From NCBI RefSeq assembly GCF_037975245.1, contig NC_092576.1, positions 9,689,501 to 9,753,500 of the forward strand: a stretch of DNA of 64,000 nucleotides, in the 5' to 3' direction. The first letter of the stretch is position 1. Each line of letters opens with the position of its first letter. Both the position numbers and the translations under genes were made by a program. Shown here one piece after another: positions 1 through 10,601 of this stretch. The notes below the pieces were generated by a model. It was not told the DNA's origin. It ran no database searches and saw nothing but the letters and a program-made list of their open reading frames with translations. Source of the DNA: Apostichopus japonicus (taxonomy: Eukaryota > Echinodermata > Holothuroidea > Aspidochirotida > Stichopodidae).

Positions 1-728
1 TTTTCAAATTTTGACCATTCTTACCCAGCAAGATATCTGCACTTATATAGACCTACATAGGGAGAATGAAGGTTCACTTGAGTTTAATTATTTTGGAGTT
101 ATCAGGTTTTCACGGGAGGGAGGGTGGGACGAGAGTGAAATGACCGTGTGGCATGGCCAGTGACAAAACCAGGAACTTTTCTTGGGACTGGGGACTGGGG
201 AATGTCTGCCCTACCAATGTGCAAAGGAGGGATGGGTCTTGAGGGCACTCTTTATGTATCTCATATGCTTTGCAAAGACAGAGGCCAACCGATAAGAGAC
301 CATTATTGTACCTGAGACAGTAGAGATCTTAAGTTATTTTCTAGAGCAGTGGTTCTCAAACTTTTATAGACGACCCCCCCCCCCTTCAACCATCTTGAAT
401 TGTCCCAATGCCCCCCTCCCCTTTCCCCTACCCTAGACCTACTGTTCATAGTCGGCTGCTCAAGAGAGCAATCAGACTGTCTGAAGATATGCATATGGGA
501 ATTAAAAACTATCCTACATTCCCTACAAGATGATGAATTTCCTCTCAACAATAGTTATTTTGTTTGTTTCCAGACCCCCTGGATGCCTTATTGTGCCCTA
601 AATCGCTGCAGTGTTGTGTCGTAATTGTCAGGGACCCCCAAATCAGTGCCAATGCCCCCCTACTACCCGTGTACCCTGTAGCGCCCCCTGAGACATCCCA
701 ACGCCCCCAGGGGGTCAGAAAGAGATAA
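1..728. other. 3' flank and probable 3' UTR of JMJD6
   Basis: No coding sequence is supported here. The JMJD6 stop codon lies at 729-731 on the minus strand, so the 3' UTR should run leftwards into this stretch. A variant poly(A) signal, ATTAAA on the minus strand (83-88), is the only candidate I see, about 640 bases past the stop. The part from 347 resembles the end of a hAT-type element and is followed by C-rich tracts. Confidence 0.4.
347..361 (+). mobile_element. solo hAT-like terminal inverted repeat
   Basis: The motif CAGTGGTTCTCAAAC is typical of termini of hAT-superfamily (Charlie-like) DNA transposons. It is followed by a C-rich stretch that is also common near such ends. I found no matching inverted end or 8-bp target duplication nearby, so this is at most a decayed or truncated copy. 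Confidence 0.3.
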
Positions 729-959
729 TCACCTCTTGGTCCTCCTGTCATGGTCCTTTGGCTCGCATCGTTTCCCTCTCTGCTTCTCCTCGTCGGCCGA
801 GTCGCCGCTGCAGTCCCCGCACCCTGAGCAGGAGCCTTCGCTGTCGCTGGTCGACGTGGAGCTGGACGAGCTGTCCGAACTGGAACTGTCCGACTGAACG
901 TTGGTAGACTTGGACAAGTCCACGGTGTCGGCGATGGCGCAGAGATCAGATCGAGCTTT
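729..959 (-). CDS. JMJD6: JMJD6 exon 7 (polyserine tail)
   Basis: This exon encodes residues 319-394 and a TGA stop. It begins [15 protein letters not shown] after a TCTTTAG acceptor (human QEHPELAVLADSVDL). It continues as a serine-rich run, then the acidic [12 protein letters not shown] and a basic end. In human JMJD6 the polyserine region affects subnuclear localisation and varies by splicing. Confidence 0.93.
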   Translation of the reverse strand, partial: KARSDLCAIADTVDLSKSTNVQSDSSSSDSSSSSTSTSDSEGSCSGCGDCSGDSADEEKQRGKRCEPKDHDRRTKR

Positions 960-3900
960 CTAAAGACGGAAAACCAAAGATATGAATGAAAAACGTTTAC
1001 TACTTATGCATTGACTACTTATGCATTGATTGTAGAGTATATATGTAACCCTGGGTGGCCGGTCTGTAGAGGAGGTCTTTAGAGGAGTCAGGACAGAGGA
1101 GCTGGGTTGAGCCATTTATACTTAATAAAATCGCAAGTAATTTTTTGCATCTCTAGATCAAACCCAAATCTTCGTAGTAGTATTCTGTATGGCACAGAAG
1201 TGGATTTTTCAAATTTGTTGATATCTTGTGAATGCATCTGGCAACAGCAAAGTGAATGATGACATCATGGTGACATCATGATGACATCATAATGACATCA
1301 TTATGTCATTCTGATGTCATCATGATGACATCATGATGAAATCATGGCAATTGAGCTCAAGTCAAAATAGATTTCATCCTATGAACCAGTTGATAGGATA
1401 AAAGATATATATTATAGAACTAACCTTTCAACAAAAAAGGTGGAATATTTTATCTTAACGGTGAATATCACAATGTCTGCCATTTAAGGGCTGCAGGTAT
1501 TTTATGCCACACTACAGAGTCTTACCTTAAGAGCTGCACACCACTTCCTTACTACAGAGTCTTACCTTAAGAGCTGCATACCACTACCTTACCACAGAAT
1601 CTTACCTCTTCAGCTGCGTACCACTACCTTACTACAGAGTCTTACCTTAAGAGCTGCAACCACTACCTTACTACAGAGTCTTACCTTAAGAGCTGCATAC
1701 CACTACCTTACTACAGAGTCTTACCTTAAGAGCTGCATACCACTACCTTACTACAGAGTCTTACCTTAAGAGCTGCAACCACTACCTTACTACAGAGTCT
1801 TACCTTAAGAGCTGCAACCACTACCTTACTACAGAGTCCTACCTTAAGAGCTGCATACCACTACCTTACTACAGAGTCTTACCTTAAGAGCTGCAACCAC
1901 TACCTTACTACAGAGTCTTACCTTAAGAGCTGCAACCACTACCTTACTACAGAGTCTTACCTTAAGAGCTGCGTACCACTACCTTACTACAGAGTCTTAC
2001 CTTAAGAGCTGCGTACCACTTCCTTGAAAGTTTTGGCCTGCCCCGGACAGTCTTGTGCCACACGATTGGAAAGTTTGTTACACTGCAGAAGTTCTGAGTG
2101 ATCGCCACCGTCGTATCCAGGTTAAGGACCACGTGCCACCAACCACCGGGCACAAAAACTGTTTCCTGGGGACCCTGAAGAATCTCAATCTGTCACAACA
2201 AAATGAAAAAGTGGGGTTAGCTGATATCAAAGTGTAAAAGGGAAACATTCTTGTAGTCTCAGAAGAATTCTTCTTTTTTAGAAAAAGAAAGAAAGAGTAA
2301 AGGAATCAATCTCTTGACATAGCATGTATGTATGTATGTATGTATGTATATGTGATCTTCCCGCAAGCAGGAACTCGCGAAAGAAGCCATGGAGGCTTAT
2401 AGACTCGCAAGCTGACCGAAGCCAATCTCTCGGCACATATCCATTTAACGTCCATGTCGGGAAGTTGTTATTGAACAACACCCTTGCCAGACGACACACC
2501 TTGCTGTCGGCGGGGAATCGAACCGGGGATCTCATGACTGGGAGACGCCGGCGTTAACCACTAGGCTATACACTCCGCATGACCACATGGATATTGCTGT
2601 TCCTTAGTATATATGAAACTTTGTTAATGGTGGGTTATAAGGTCCTATGGACCCCTTCAAGATTCCGTTCGAGCCACTTGGGCCTGGATGGGTGTTCCAG
2701 GGAGAATGTAAACCCCAACCAACCAACACATGATAGTAGTAGTGTGCATGTGTACGGCATAATCTTTCACTGTAATAGGTTGGTTGAAATCGGTGTTGTC
2801 CTATTCCTTACATATGTAATGACTTAAGTAAAGGAAATACTAAAAGAGCAATAAGTGATTTATAGTTTTGTTTGTACTTTCTTCCTTGATTTTATTGACT
2901 TTTTTGGGGGCGGGGGGAGGGGTGATAGAGGGCGTGTTCGCATGGCCAGTATAGTTGATACTGACTTCAGTAACAAAAGGGATATTTTTCTTTCTTTATT
3001 AAAAAAAAAAAACCCACAAAAAAATCCATAACATTCAACTTTTTAGAGTTGATATAACGACCTCATGGTGGACTATAGGGCAACCAACCAACGTACATTT
3101 CTAAAGCAATGTTTTGCTTATCTATCTGCTTGGGGGGGGGGGGGGATGGGAGGGTGGGAGGAGAGGGGCTCTTCTTTAAACAGAACATCAAAACCGGATG
3201 TCTTCTAAAGTTTTGTGACAGGTATTCATGGTCTGCATATTAGTTTGATACATTCTTTTCTGCTTGGCCCTGGTGGCTATGACAAATACAATATTAACAG
3301 TTAAAGAGAACTGTACGAGATATTTGAAACTTACCGGTCTACACTCTGGGGGCCAATCGGGACTTCTAGTTCTCGGATACACATGCGTGAACCACGTGAT
3401 GGCTTCATCTCTCTGTTTGCCGCCCTCGCCTACCATTGGCTTGACCAGTTCTCTCGGGGTCATTCTTGGGAACATGCACCATCTGGAAATGTAACAAAAA
3501 AATAGGAAACGACCCAAGCTTACATGATTGCTTGCCATTTACAAAAATTATTTCCTCAGTTGTCGGATTAAAAAAAGAGCACCCCGGCGAAATTTTAAGT
3601 CGAGAGTTAAGGTATAGAACCAGAACACATCTGAGTGTCCTAGCTATCTTGTCCATTGCAGAAAGATTTGTAACACTCAACTCTGGACACAAACCAATTA
3701 CGTCACAGAGAAGGATTTTACAAACTCCTTGACAAAGGTCCATCCAGCGTGAAAAATTTCTGAGGCTCTGTTAGAAGGTCACATAGATCTAAGTGACCAA
3801 TTTTCGGTGTCTTCTCTTTTCCATTTCGAGTTAAAAATGCAATTTCTGGTACCAACAACCCCTTGAACAGTTATTACTAACGAAGGGTATGAATGGTAGA

Positions 3901-6900
3901 TGAGTTCATTTGAAATATTTTGACAACGTAACCGCAGAACTGCTTTTCCCTGTAAAATATACAGTACATGACAGATTTTAGCAAGGAAATCCAATATATA
4001 CACAAACCAATATATACACAAAACAACTGGTGCATATTGAGAAACTGATAAGAACTGACAAAGTCTTCTTGGTAGGAAGTGAGAAAAACACAAAGAAGCT
4101 GAGTTAACTGCTTTAACGGTAGAAAGATACCACCAAACACTCGCAATTGAAGAACACCCTCTCCCCTTAGACCCCTTCCCAGGGGGTTGAGAATTCACCA
4201 CCAAGGCTACCAATTTGGTTACCCTACTTCCTACGTCAGGCCTTAGCCCTGGTTATCCAAGAGGATTTGAATTTCCCATCGGAGATCGTATCAGTAATGA
4301 AACTAACCTTGAAGTTGTCTCCAGCACAACTTAGAGAGTTTAATCGAAGAACAATTCATTCATCCTCTCCATCACAAATTTATCTTCTTCAACAAGCAAC
4401 GACCTTACAAACAGAAAGCCCTTGTCGTCAAGCCCCCTCCCCCCTCCCCCATCGGCAGTACCATAAAGGACGTTTTGGGGAGACCCTTTGAGCATTCTTA
4501 CCTTTTATGTCCAAAGACGAGAGAATTCCAGGCACTGGTCCCCAGAGGGTCAATGTGAATACCGGTACCTGATCGGGACGGGCCAATCACAAACCACCGA
4601 TACGGGGGTCGTCTCTTCTCACCCGCGTACTGGAAAAGGTCGTCCTGGAAGTACTTTGGGATTTCAAAATCCTCCAGGATTTTGTTTCTTTTGACATGCT
4701 GTCGGAAAAATTCACACGACCCCAAGTAAATTCAAATGGTATATCCAGCAATGTCGTGGAGTCAGGTCTTTTAGCGGCGTTTGGACACATGCCCGACACT
4801 AGCAGGGGTGGGGGGATGGGGAGGGGCTGCAGTCCCTGCGGCCTGGGGGTCTATTAGGTGGCTTGGGAAATTTGGAGGGGGAATTGGTAGATATGGGGGA
4901 AAATAGTGTATATTCTAATTTCCACAGTGCCCAGTGACATAATTGGCCCTGGGGGCCTGACCTGGAGTGCGGTGCCCCTACAAATTTGTGAAACCCATTT
5001 CTAAGAGGTGATACATGTTTCCACTGAGGTGATACATTTGGCATATTGGGACGATGTTTAGCAAATGTGTCTTCTCTTGAGGGAACCAAATGCTATAATC
5101 AAGTTTTAGGACATTTGGTGCGCATTATTAAAACCATGGACATTGTAGTGTCGGAGTGAACACCCTGGTGTCACTCTTCCAAATTCCAGATGAAGAACTT
5201 TTCGGTTACTTACATCGGCGAAGCTACTGTCAAATATATACAAGGGGCTGTCGTCTCTCGTGTTCTCCATGTAAGCGATGTAATATTTCATCTTCATCTT
5301 CACGGAGTAGCCTTCGTCATCTTCTCCGCATTTGAACTTCTGATTCCGATACTTCTTGGCCAATCTCTGAATAACGACGCCGACGACAACGAGCAGGAAA
5401 TTATGATATAAAAAAAAAAGTAGAAAAAAAGGTAGAATAAACATTCATTTTGATTTCCTGCACCCCCTCCCCTTCCCCTACCACCCTCTTCTGTGTAAAC
5501 ACAGAGAGCAGCATCTGTGCAATGTTATGCATGTTGTCCTTCAGAAATGTATCTTACAGTATCTCTGGTATCTATTAATAGTTACTTCAACAAGGAAATA
5601 ACTTCTATAAATCACTTTTCCCTTTACTTTATCCCCCTCCAATCACCCCCCCCCACCCCACCCCTATTTATTATGTTCACGTCACATACTTGTATTGTTC
5701 TCCTTCGTTAATCTTACCTCTGGTGTCCATTTCTTCAGGGCTTGCCAGTTGTCCTGACCGTTGACAATCACGCATGGGATGCCAGGCTTCTCGAATTTTT
5801 CAATAAATTCCTCCTCGCTGCATTTGTTTGCATCGATTCTCTCTACGTTATCATTCACCGAGGCAAAGGAATGTTCGTCAAATGTCTCGTGGTAGTTGAA
5901 TCGCACCCATTCTTCTGCTGTCTTGAGCTCTGTCAAAATGGAAAATAATATATTTTAAGTTCCATTTTCCCATTGGATCATATGCTGGGCAGTACTAGAG
6001 CTATTTTTTTTTTATGCATTTCAGTGTCCTGGCTAATTTACTGTAGGTCAGTATATATATGTTAAGATATATCAGATCTCAAAATTCAGGCTACTGTATT
6101 TACTCAGTGGTAAAATGCGAGATGATTTTGGCATTTGCCAGTATGACTTAAAAGGCTGAATTTTCTGACAGTACAAAGTTAAATGTTACTTTGGTATTGA
6201 TTCAAGGAAAACAGGAAAAGTAATGTTAAGTTGATATTTTAGCCATTACATCTTTTGATGCAAAGGCAGTGTTTTAGCGAAGTGGCCTGAATGTCTCAAG
6301 ATTTTCTCTATTGACGACCAACAGCAATGGTTGTGGCACTAGGGGAGTGCTGGTGTGGTCTGCTGATTCGTGGAGGTCTGTAAGACGAAAGGGTCCACCA
6401 CCACGGAGGAGCATCTTATCTCTACTATTGCAAAGCAGGCCTATATACCTGACCCAGCATTCCTGGTGGCATAACCAGGTCTATTGCTGTTAACACCAAC
6501 ATACTCTCAGTTTGCTATATAGTAAGTGTCCATGCATCATTCAAACTCTCTGCTTGGGTTTGCCCATTCAACACCTGAACACCACACAAGGTTTACATGC
6601 AAATTTAGTCCAAACAAAATGTGACCTTTGTACGTTCTAGACAGCTAACAAGCTGACTTTGGAAAAAAAAGTAAAAAGGTCTAATTTTTAGTTGAGTTCA
6701 GCAGTCCCTAACACAGTTGTACAGGAACTTTTCATGCTTGATAGAATCAAGGCAACATGTTATGAACATTCTATGACATAACTGGATCCAACATTTTATA
6801 ACAGGGTGATCGAGCGATTGAGCAAAATAAATCTACAAGTCTAGGCTACGCAGATTCTAGCTGCGGTAGGAGTACACGACCTAGAATGTTGGATCAATTC

Positions 6901-7527
6901 CAAAATGGGAGCAATAAAAACAAGTGCTTTGTTTAATGAGGAATGCTATTGCACTAATTTACGTTCTTTATTTGGAGAAATTAATGATTGAAATGTACAC
7001 ATCCTTACTTAGGCAAATCTTCCTTAACTTGGGACTTAACGACACATCAACTGAATCACAAAAACAGGCAGTTCTTTTATTATATGTGACATTGGAAAGT
7101 TTGTGGATTGTTTTTGGTCCGTGGCCATTACTTTAGGCCTAACAGTTTACACCCTTTATTCTAGCATAACTAAAGTTTGTCAGGGCCTAAATTAGGCCTA
7201 GCCAGGAGTCTACACTATGCTTAATTTGGACGAACTGAGGGATTTTCATTCAGTTCAAAAGAAAATGTGGTCAGCATAATTTTTTGTTTGCCTGTCAGAA
7301 TTTTGTATTCTTGACCAATTAGTTTTCAACGAGAACACTGAGGAATTGGTAACGCTTACTTTAGCCTAACCGTAAGCGGTTTAATGGGGCCTAAACATCG
7401 CGGAACTGGTTTGATCGTGAGACAATGAATGAATTGTACTGGCGTATGGATTACGCGTGTAAAAAGTCTTACCCGGTCTAGCCGACTTCTTTGCTTCTAA
7501 AACAGCTCTCCGTGTCCTCTTGTCCAT
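729..7527 (-). CDS. JMJD6: JMJD6, JmjC-domain 2-oxoglutarate oxygenase (whole gene, 7 coding exons)
   Basis: JMJD6 is a nuclear Fe(II)- and 2-oxoglutarate-dependent oxygenase. It hydroxylates lysines in splicing factors such as U2AF2, and histone arginine demethylation has also been reported. The coding exons are 7473-7527, 5718-5929, 5214-5366, 4502-4698, 3335-3482, 2001-2189 and 729-959, all with AG acceptors and GTAAG donors. They join in frame to 394 residues (human 403). Iron ligands are H188, D190 (in GIHIDP) and H274 (in GGWWHVV). K205 in GHKRW and N288 are the expected 2-oxoglutarate and active-site positions, one residue offset from human. The C-terminus is serine-rich and acidic, then basic. 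The ATG at 7525-7527 is chosen because [18 protein letters not shown] aligns with the family N-terminus. No METTL23-like partner is visible upstream, although vertebrates have one there. Confidence 0.96.
960..2000 (-). other. JMJD6 intron 6
   Basis: A 1.04-kb intron with a GT donor at 1999-2000 and an AG acceptor at 960-961. About half of it is the splice-donor tandem array. A cluster of TGACATCA repeats lies near 1255-1345. The remainder shows nothing recognisable. Confidence 0.85.
1255..1347. repeat. short tandem and inverted TGACATCA repeats
   Basis: ATGACATCA recurs in direct and inverted orientation (its complement TGATGTCA also appears), giving a self-complementary stretch of about 90 bases inside JMJD6 intron 6. 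The core differs by one base from the CRE palindrome TGACGTCA. Confidence 0.7.
1512..2035 (-). repeat. 39/40-bp tandem array of the JMJD6 exon-6 splice donor (about 13 copies)
   Basis: The unit on the minus strand contains CAGCTCTTAAG, then GTAAGACTCTGTAGTAAGG, then TAGTGGT. It spans the end of exon 6 and the start of intron 6. I count 13 copies; the rightmost is the functional exon-intron junction. Twelve keep GTAAG and one has GTAGGA (about 1838-1843). Units of 40 bp (GCATACC or GCGTACC) and 39 bp (GCAACC) are mixed. Confidence 0.92.
2001..2189 (-). CDS. JMJD6: JMJD6 exon 6 (distal His ligand; ends at repeated donor)
   Basis: This 189-nt, phase 0-0 exon encodes residues 256-318, with [37 protein letters not shown] and the third iron ligand H274. 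The first exonic base follows GTGACAG. The donor AAG|GTAAGA is the rightmost copy of a roughly 13-copy tandem array in which the last bases of this exon and the first bases of the intron are repeated together. Failure to use this donor would add [12 protein letters not shown] and then a stop, removing the serine-rich tail. Confidence 0.96.
2190..3334 (-). other. JMJD6 intron 5
   Basis: A 1.1-kb intron holding a tRNA-derived SINE (2325-2579), an A-run near 3000 and a G-run near 3133. No additional exon is seen. Confidence 0.8.
2325..2579 (-). mobile_element. tRNA-derived SINE with (CATA)n tail
   Basis: On the minus strand the element starts GCGGAGTGTATAGCC. It has an A-box-like TAGCCTAGTGGTTAACGC (complement of 2551-2568) and a B box GGTTCGATTCC (complement of 2514-2524), correctly spaced for an internal Pol III promoter. 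A body of about 170 bases of non-tRNA sequence follows and ends in (CATA)n at 2325-2350. The tRNA arms are imperfect, so this is a SINE and not a tRNA gene. Confidence 0.82.
3335..3482 (-). CDS. JMJD6: JMJD6 exon 5
   Basis: This 148-nt exon completes Arg206 and continues to residue 255. It encodes [22 protein letters not shown] and WPPECRP, matching the human JmjC core (TPREL, DEAITWF, YPRTQLPTWPPE). The acceptor is TTTCCAG and the donor CCG|GTAAGT. Confidence 0.95.
3483..4501 (-). other. JMJD6 intron 4
   Basis: A 1-kb intron. Short open frames here have no family resemblance and no splice support. No repeat element is recognised. Confidence 0.7.
4502..4698 (-). CDS. JMJD6: JMJD6 exon 4 (HxD iron-binding exon)
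   Basis: This 197-nt exon starts in phase 0 and ends in phase 2, encoding residues 141-205 and part of 206. It carries [18 protein letters not shown] and [16 protein letters not shown]188 and D190 are the first two iron ligands, and GHK supplies the 2-oxoglutarate-contacting K205. The acceptor is CCGACAG and the donor AAAAG|GTAAGA. Confidence 0.96.
4699..5213 (-). other. JMJD6 intron 3
   Basis: A 515-base intron with a G-rich central part. Nothing else is seen. Confidence 0.75.
5214..5366 (-). CDS. JMJD6: JMJD6 exon 3
   Basis: This 153-nt, phase 0-0 exon encodes residues 90-140. The segments [20 protein letters not shown] and [13 protein letters not shown] are nearly identical to human JMJD6. 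The acceptor is ATTCAG and the donor GAT|GTAAGT. Confidence 0.96.
5367..5717 (-). other. JMJD6 intron 2
   Basis: A 351-base intron with C-rich tracts near 5461 and 5648. Nothing else is seen. Confidence 0.75.
5718..5929 (-). CDS. JMJD6: JMJD6 exon 2
   Basis: This 212-nt exon starts after a TTTTGACAG acceptor and ends at GAG before GTAAGA. It encodes residues 19-89, including [20 protein letters not shown] and KKWTPE, close to the human N-terminal helical region (DNVERADALQLSVEEF). It ends in phase 0. Confidence 0.95.
5930..7472 (-). other. JMJD6 intron 1
   Basis: A 1.54-kb AT-rich intron between the N-terminal exon and exon 2. I see no repeats or coding exons in it. Confidence 0.7.
7473..7527 (-). 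CDS. JMJD6: JMJD6 exon 1
   Basis: Encodes residues 1-18 plus one base: [18 protein letters not shown], a basic nuclear-localisation-like start. The donor GTAAG follows directly, and the phase-1 split codon completes as Glu in exon 2 (ARP-E-LK, as in human). The frame stays open upstream to a GTG near 7563, but no earlier ATG is seen. Confidence 0.88.
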
Positions 7528-7993
7528 TGGAAGGAAACTCTTTGTTAATATATCGTATTCCACCCTTTTCCACAGGAATATTTAATTGCAGTTCTTCATT
7601 TTGTAAGTGTTTTATAATGCAAATTTAACGAGGACAAGTACAAGAAGACAAAAATATAGCGAAATGATGATTGCGCCCTCATTTCATGCTGTTGCTCATC
7701 CCTTCTTTCGCACGTAGACAAGTTCCCACTTTCGTTCATGTGCTTTATCCCATAAGCCACAGGTGGGCGAAAGGTGGCCCCTGGAAATGTTTCCAAAGCC
7801 CTGATATGTCGTTTCACTCTCAGAAGTTATGCTAAGGGAAAGTACGAAATATATGTATCTTAGGGGTGGGTGTTTGCATAGGACATTTCAACTCAACCGA
7901 TGGAAATGCGCATATATAGAACTTATTCTGATCTTTTATTGGACCATATATGCTAAGTTAAATAGTATGACCATTTCACCAGGGTATGGATCT

Positions 7994-8039
7994 GAGCTAC
8001 GGTTTACATAGTAGCTACTATGTATATAAACCGCAGCTC
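7994..8039. repeat. 46-bp near-perfect palindrome
   Basis: GAGCT at the left end and AGCTC at the right close a hairpin centred on CATAGTAGCTACTATG, with CGGTTTA pairing to TAAACCG. It lies about 470 bp upstream of the JMJD6 start codon. It may be a decayed foldback element. Confidence 0.7.
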
Positions 8040-8229
8040 CAGTAGGGTACACCCTTATAAATGTTGTTGTGCTAGGATCGGGTGCAAAATTTCACTTTGG
8101 CCCGCAAGAACCATTACGTGCCCATCTCTGCCTAACGTTATGGGATAAACAGGGACGCAACTGTCATCTATTTATGGTAAGGGGATGTGGGAGGTGGGGC
8201 TACGTTGTTTTGTCGCTCTAGGATAGGAG

Positions 8230-8350
8230 TCTAAGGGGTTCCCCTCCATTTGAGAGATGTTGATGAAAGGGAGGTTGCTAAGATTCAAAACGGCGCTATG
8301 TTGTGCAACATATTGAAACAATGTTTACAACTGTTAAGGTTGTACTGTAT
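8230..8350. repeat. dispersed repeat family A, copy 1
   Basis: It shares an ordered series of blocks with copies at 46786-46916 and 63335-63465: TTTGAGA, a G-rich GGAGG, GCTTAGATGCAAAATGGTGC (here degenerate), a TGCAAC block, AACAAT and AAGGTTGTAC. No open frame is present. It is probably an unnamed non-autonomous element. Confidence 0.6.
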
Positions 8351-10593
8351 GATGTTATCGGCATATATTAATGAGCTGCACACTAAGAATTTGTTGTGTT
8401 ATTCTGTCTGCCGGCCTGTAGTGTAGGGGCGGGGTTGTATCCCCCTTTATTTTCGTCTGAGTGGGTGGGTGGGGGGGGGGTCATCCTAGATGTAGCCGTG
8501 ATTGGGCCCCGGAGAGAAAGCACAAACTATCATGGTATTTTCTTTGCACCAGAACGAACAAGAATTAAAATACATCCTGAACCCCCCCCCCCGCACCCCT
8601 ACCCCATCTCCAACTTTTGAAATCCTGTGCACCGTCGTTGGGAAGATCATAAAGACTCAGAATTTGTTCGAGAACTCTTCATGAGTCCTATATAAATCTA
8701 AGAAAAAGGAAATGTGTCGACAGTTTTATCCTTTGAAAATTAGACAGCGGAACAAGTATAGAGAATGATTTATTATTATCGTTGATCCTCGTGTCACTAC
8801 ATGGCGGAGAGTGAGAACAACAATTGACAGCTGCGAGACATAGTGACCACACTCAACCCGGGGTACCTGTTCTTGACTTTAAGTTGTAGGCCTACCATAA
8901 CAGGCCAGTTCTGTACTTAAAATGTATGCATGCATGGGGACATGTCCGATTTCACAATACCCATGATTTGAATTTAAGTTACCGCTCTTTTATGTACAGG
9001 ATGAGAAGGGTAATGGTTTTGGTAGGGAGGGTGGGGTGGGTGGTCCCGAGAGGCTGGAAAGTGCGGGGATGGTGTTAGGGTGGGATGGTTTGGGAGAAGG
9101 GAAAGAATAAAGACGTGAAAAGCCTTCCTAAATTGGCAATGCATATAATTATTGGCCCGGGGAAGCCCACCTAGGCTATGTTGGCAATTGTGGTGCACAT
9201 TAGTATCCATGGGGCGTGTGTGTGTGTTGGTGGGGGAGTGGATAGTAAACGACCCCGCGACCCAGCACGCATGCTATAAGCCACACTTTTCTGGTCACCT
9301 ACATTATGTTTACTTAACATTATTTGTCATGCCGATTATCTTATCACTTCACAACATCTTCCTTCACAATGCAGTTTATTCATAACAGCGTTATTTCTCA
9401 TATCTTCACACTACATAATTATTAAATCGTCACCTTAATTATTTTCCATTCATTATAACACAAGTTTGTGTATAAGTCGCCACCGCATTAGTTTGCCTTG
9501 TCTGCTCACACGTTTTTCTATACTCGTCACAAACATGACCTTTCAAATTTTCGCGTTCCATACGCTGAAGCCACTTAAAAAAAACATATCTTAAAACAAT
9601 GATGATCTACTGAAGTTACAATTGAAATAATGACAAAAGAAAAAGGAAAACACAAACTTCTGATTTTTGCTTGTGATTATAATTTGGCTTATAAATGAAG
9701 TGTCTGTATGGTAGACCGTTTATCATTACCACTTATCTTTGCCGCTAACTGATGTCATGGTTTCAACTACTATTTTGTTGGGTTAGGTTGGGATGGGGGG
9801 GGGGGTGGGGGGTGAGCTAGATGTAATGATGTCATGGGCCTAGGCGGGGTCTAAGGGTAGTGGGAGACATTTTGGTAAAGTGAAGCTTGATCAGATGCAA
9901 CTTAAACGGTGTCATAGTTTGACAATTTTGAGTGAGTCTACTTTTTGACTCGTTGACATTTATAAAAATAGACATGATAATTTAATAAGTTCTTTAGTAT
10001 GACAATACAACTCAATCATATTTTTTCACAGTACACAATAATACCAATACACAGTGCAACTGCAGTGGAGACAAAACGTTCAATAATATTATGTAAATAT
10101 AAAGATCGCTATACGTGCAAAACAGTGAGAAGCAAAACATTTACGAAAACGAAATACTAAACAAGAAACTATATATACCTTCATATATCAACAGAAAACT
10201 CTGGGCAGTATTCCTAAGGTTGATCAGTATGGATTTCCTCTTCAAATTTAAGTTCTACTTACAAGTTAAATATCATCTTTGTAAGAATAAGCCTAATCCT
10301 CCGATTTCTCTTCACGATTTAAAAAAATGTTTTTAGTAAGAAGGATTTCATTTTCAGTTAGCGCCCTTTTTTATAGGGGTTCATCATTGCATGTTTGGTT
10401 TCCTCAAATCAAGTCACTGGTCCCACTGCCCATCGAATAGTTTGTCCCCACCCCCATTCCCCTCCCCAGAGCCGCCCAGACCTTTTCTGTACGCTTGACA
10501 TTTTCTCCTTTTTTGGTACAACCAATTATTCATTTAGTGTCTGTACTAATGGATGTTTGTCCAAATCATGTACCCCGGGCAGAGGCTCAATAG

Positions 10594-10601
10594 TGACGTC
10601 A
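10594..10601. promoter_or_regulatory. perfect CRE palindrome TGACGTCA
   Basis: An exact match to the CREB/ATF consensus, with no adjacent gene identified. Confidence 0.35.

Noticed and set aside
1500-2030. CRISPR-like array (regular short repeats)
   Set aside because: The units are contiguous without unique spacers, and the DNA is clearly from an intron-containing eukaryote.
2505-2579. Possible tRNA gene
   Set aside because: The A and B boxes are present, but the arms do not pair properly and the sequence continues into a SINE body with a (CATA)n tail.
7528-8200. A divergent METTL23-like gene next to JMJD6, as in vertebrates
   Set aside because: No plus-strand exon with methyltransferase motifs was found in this interval.
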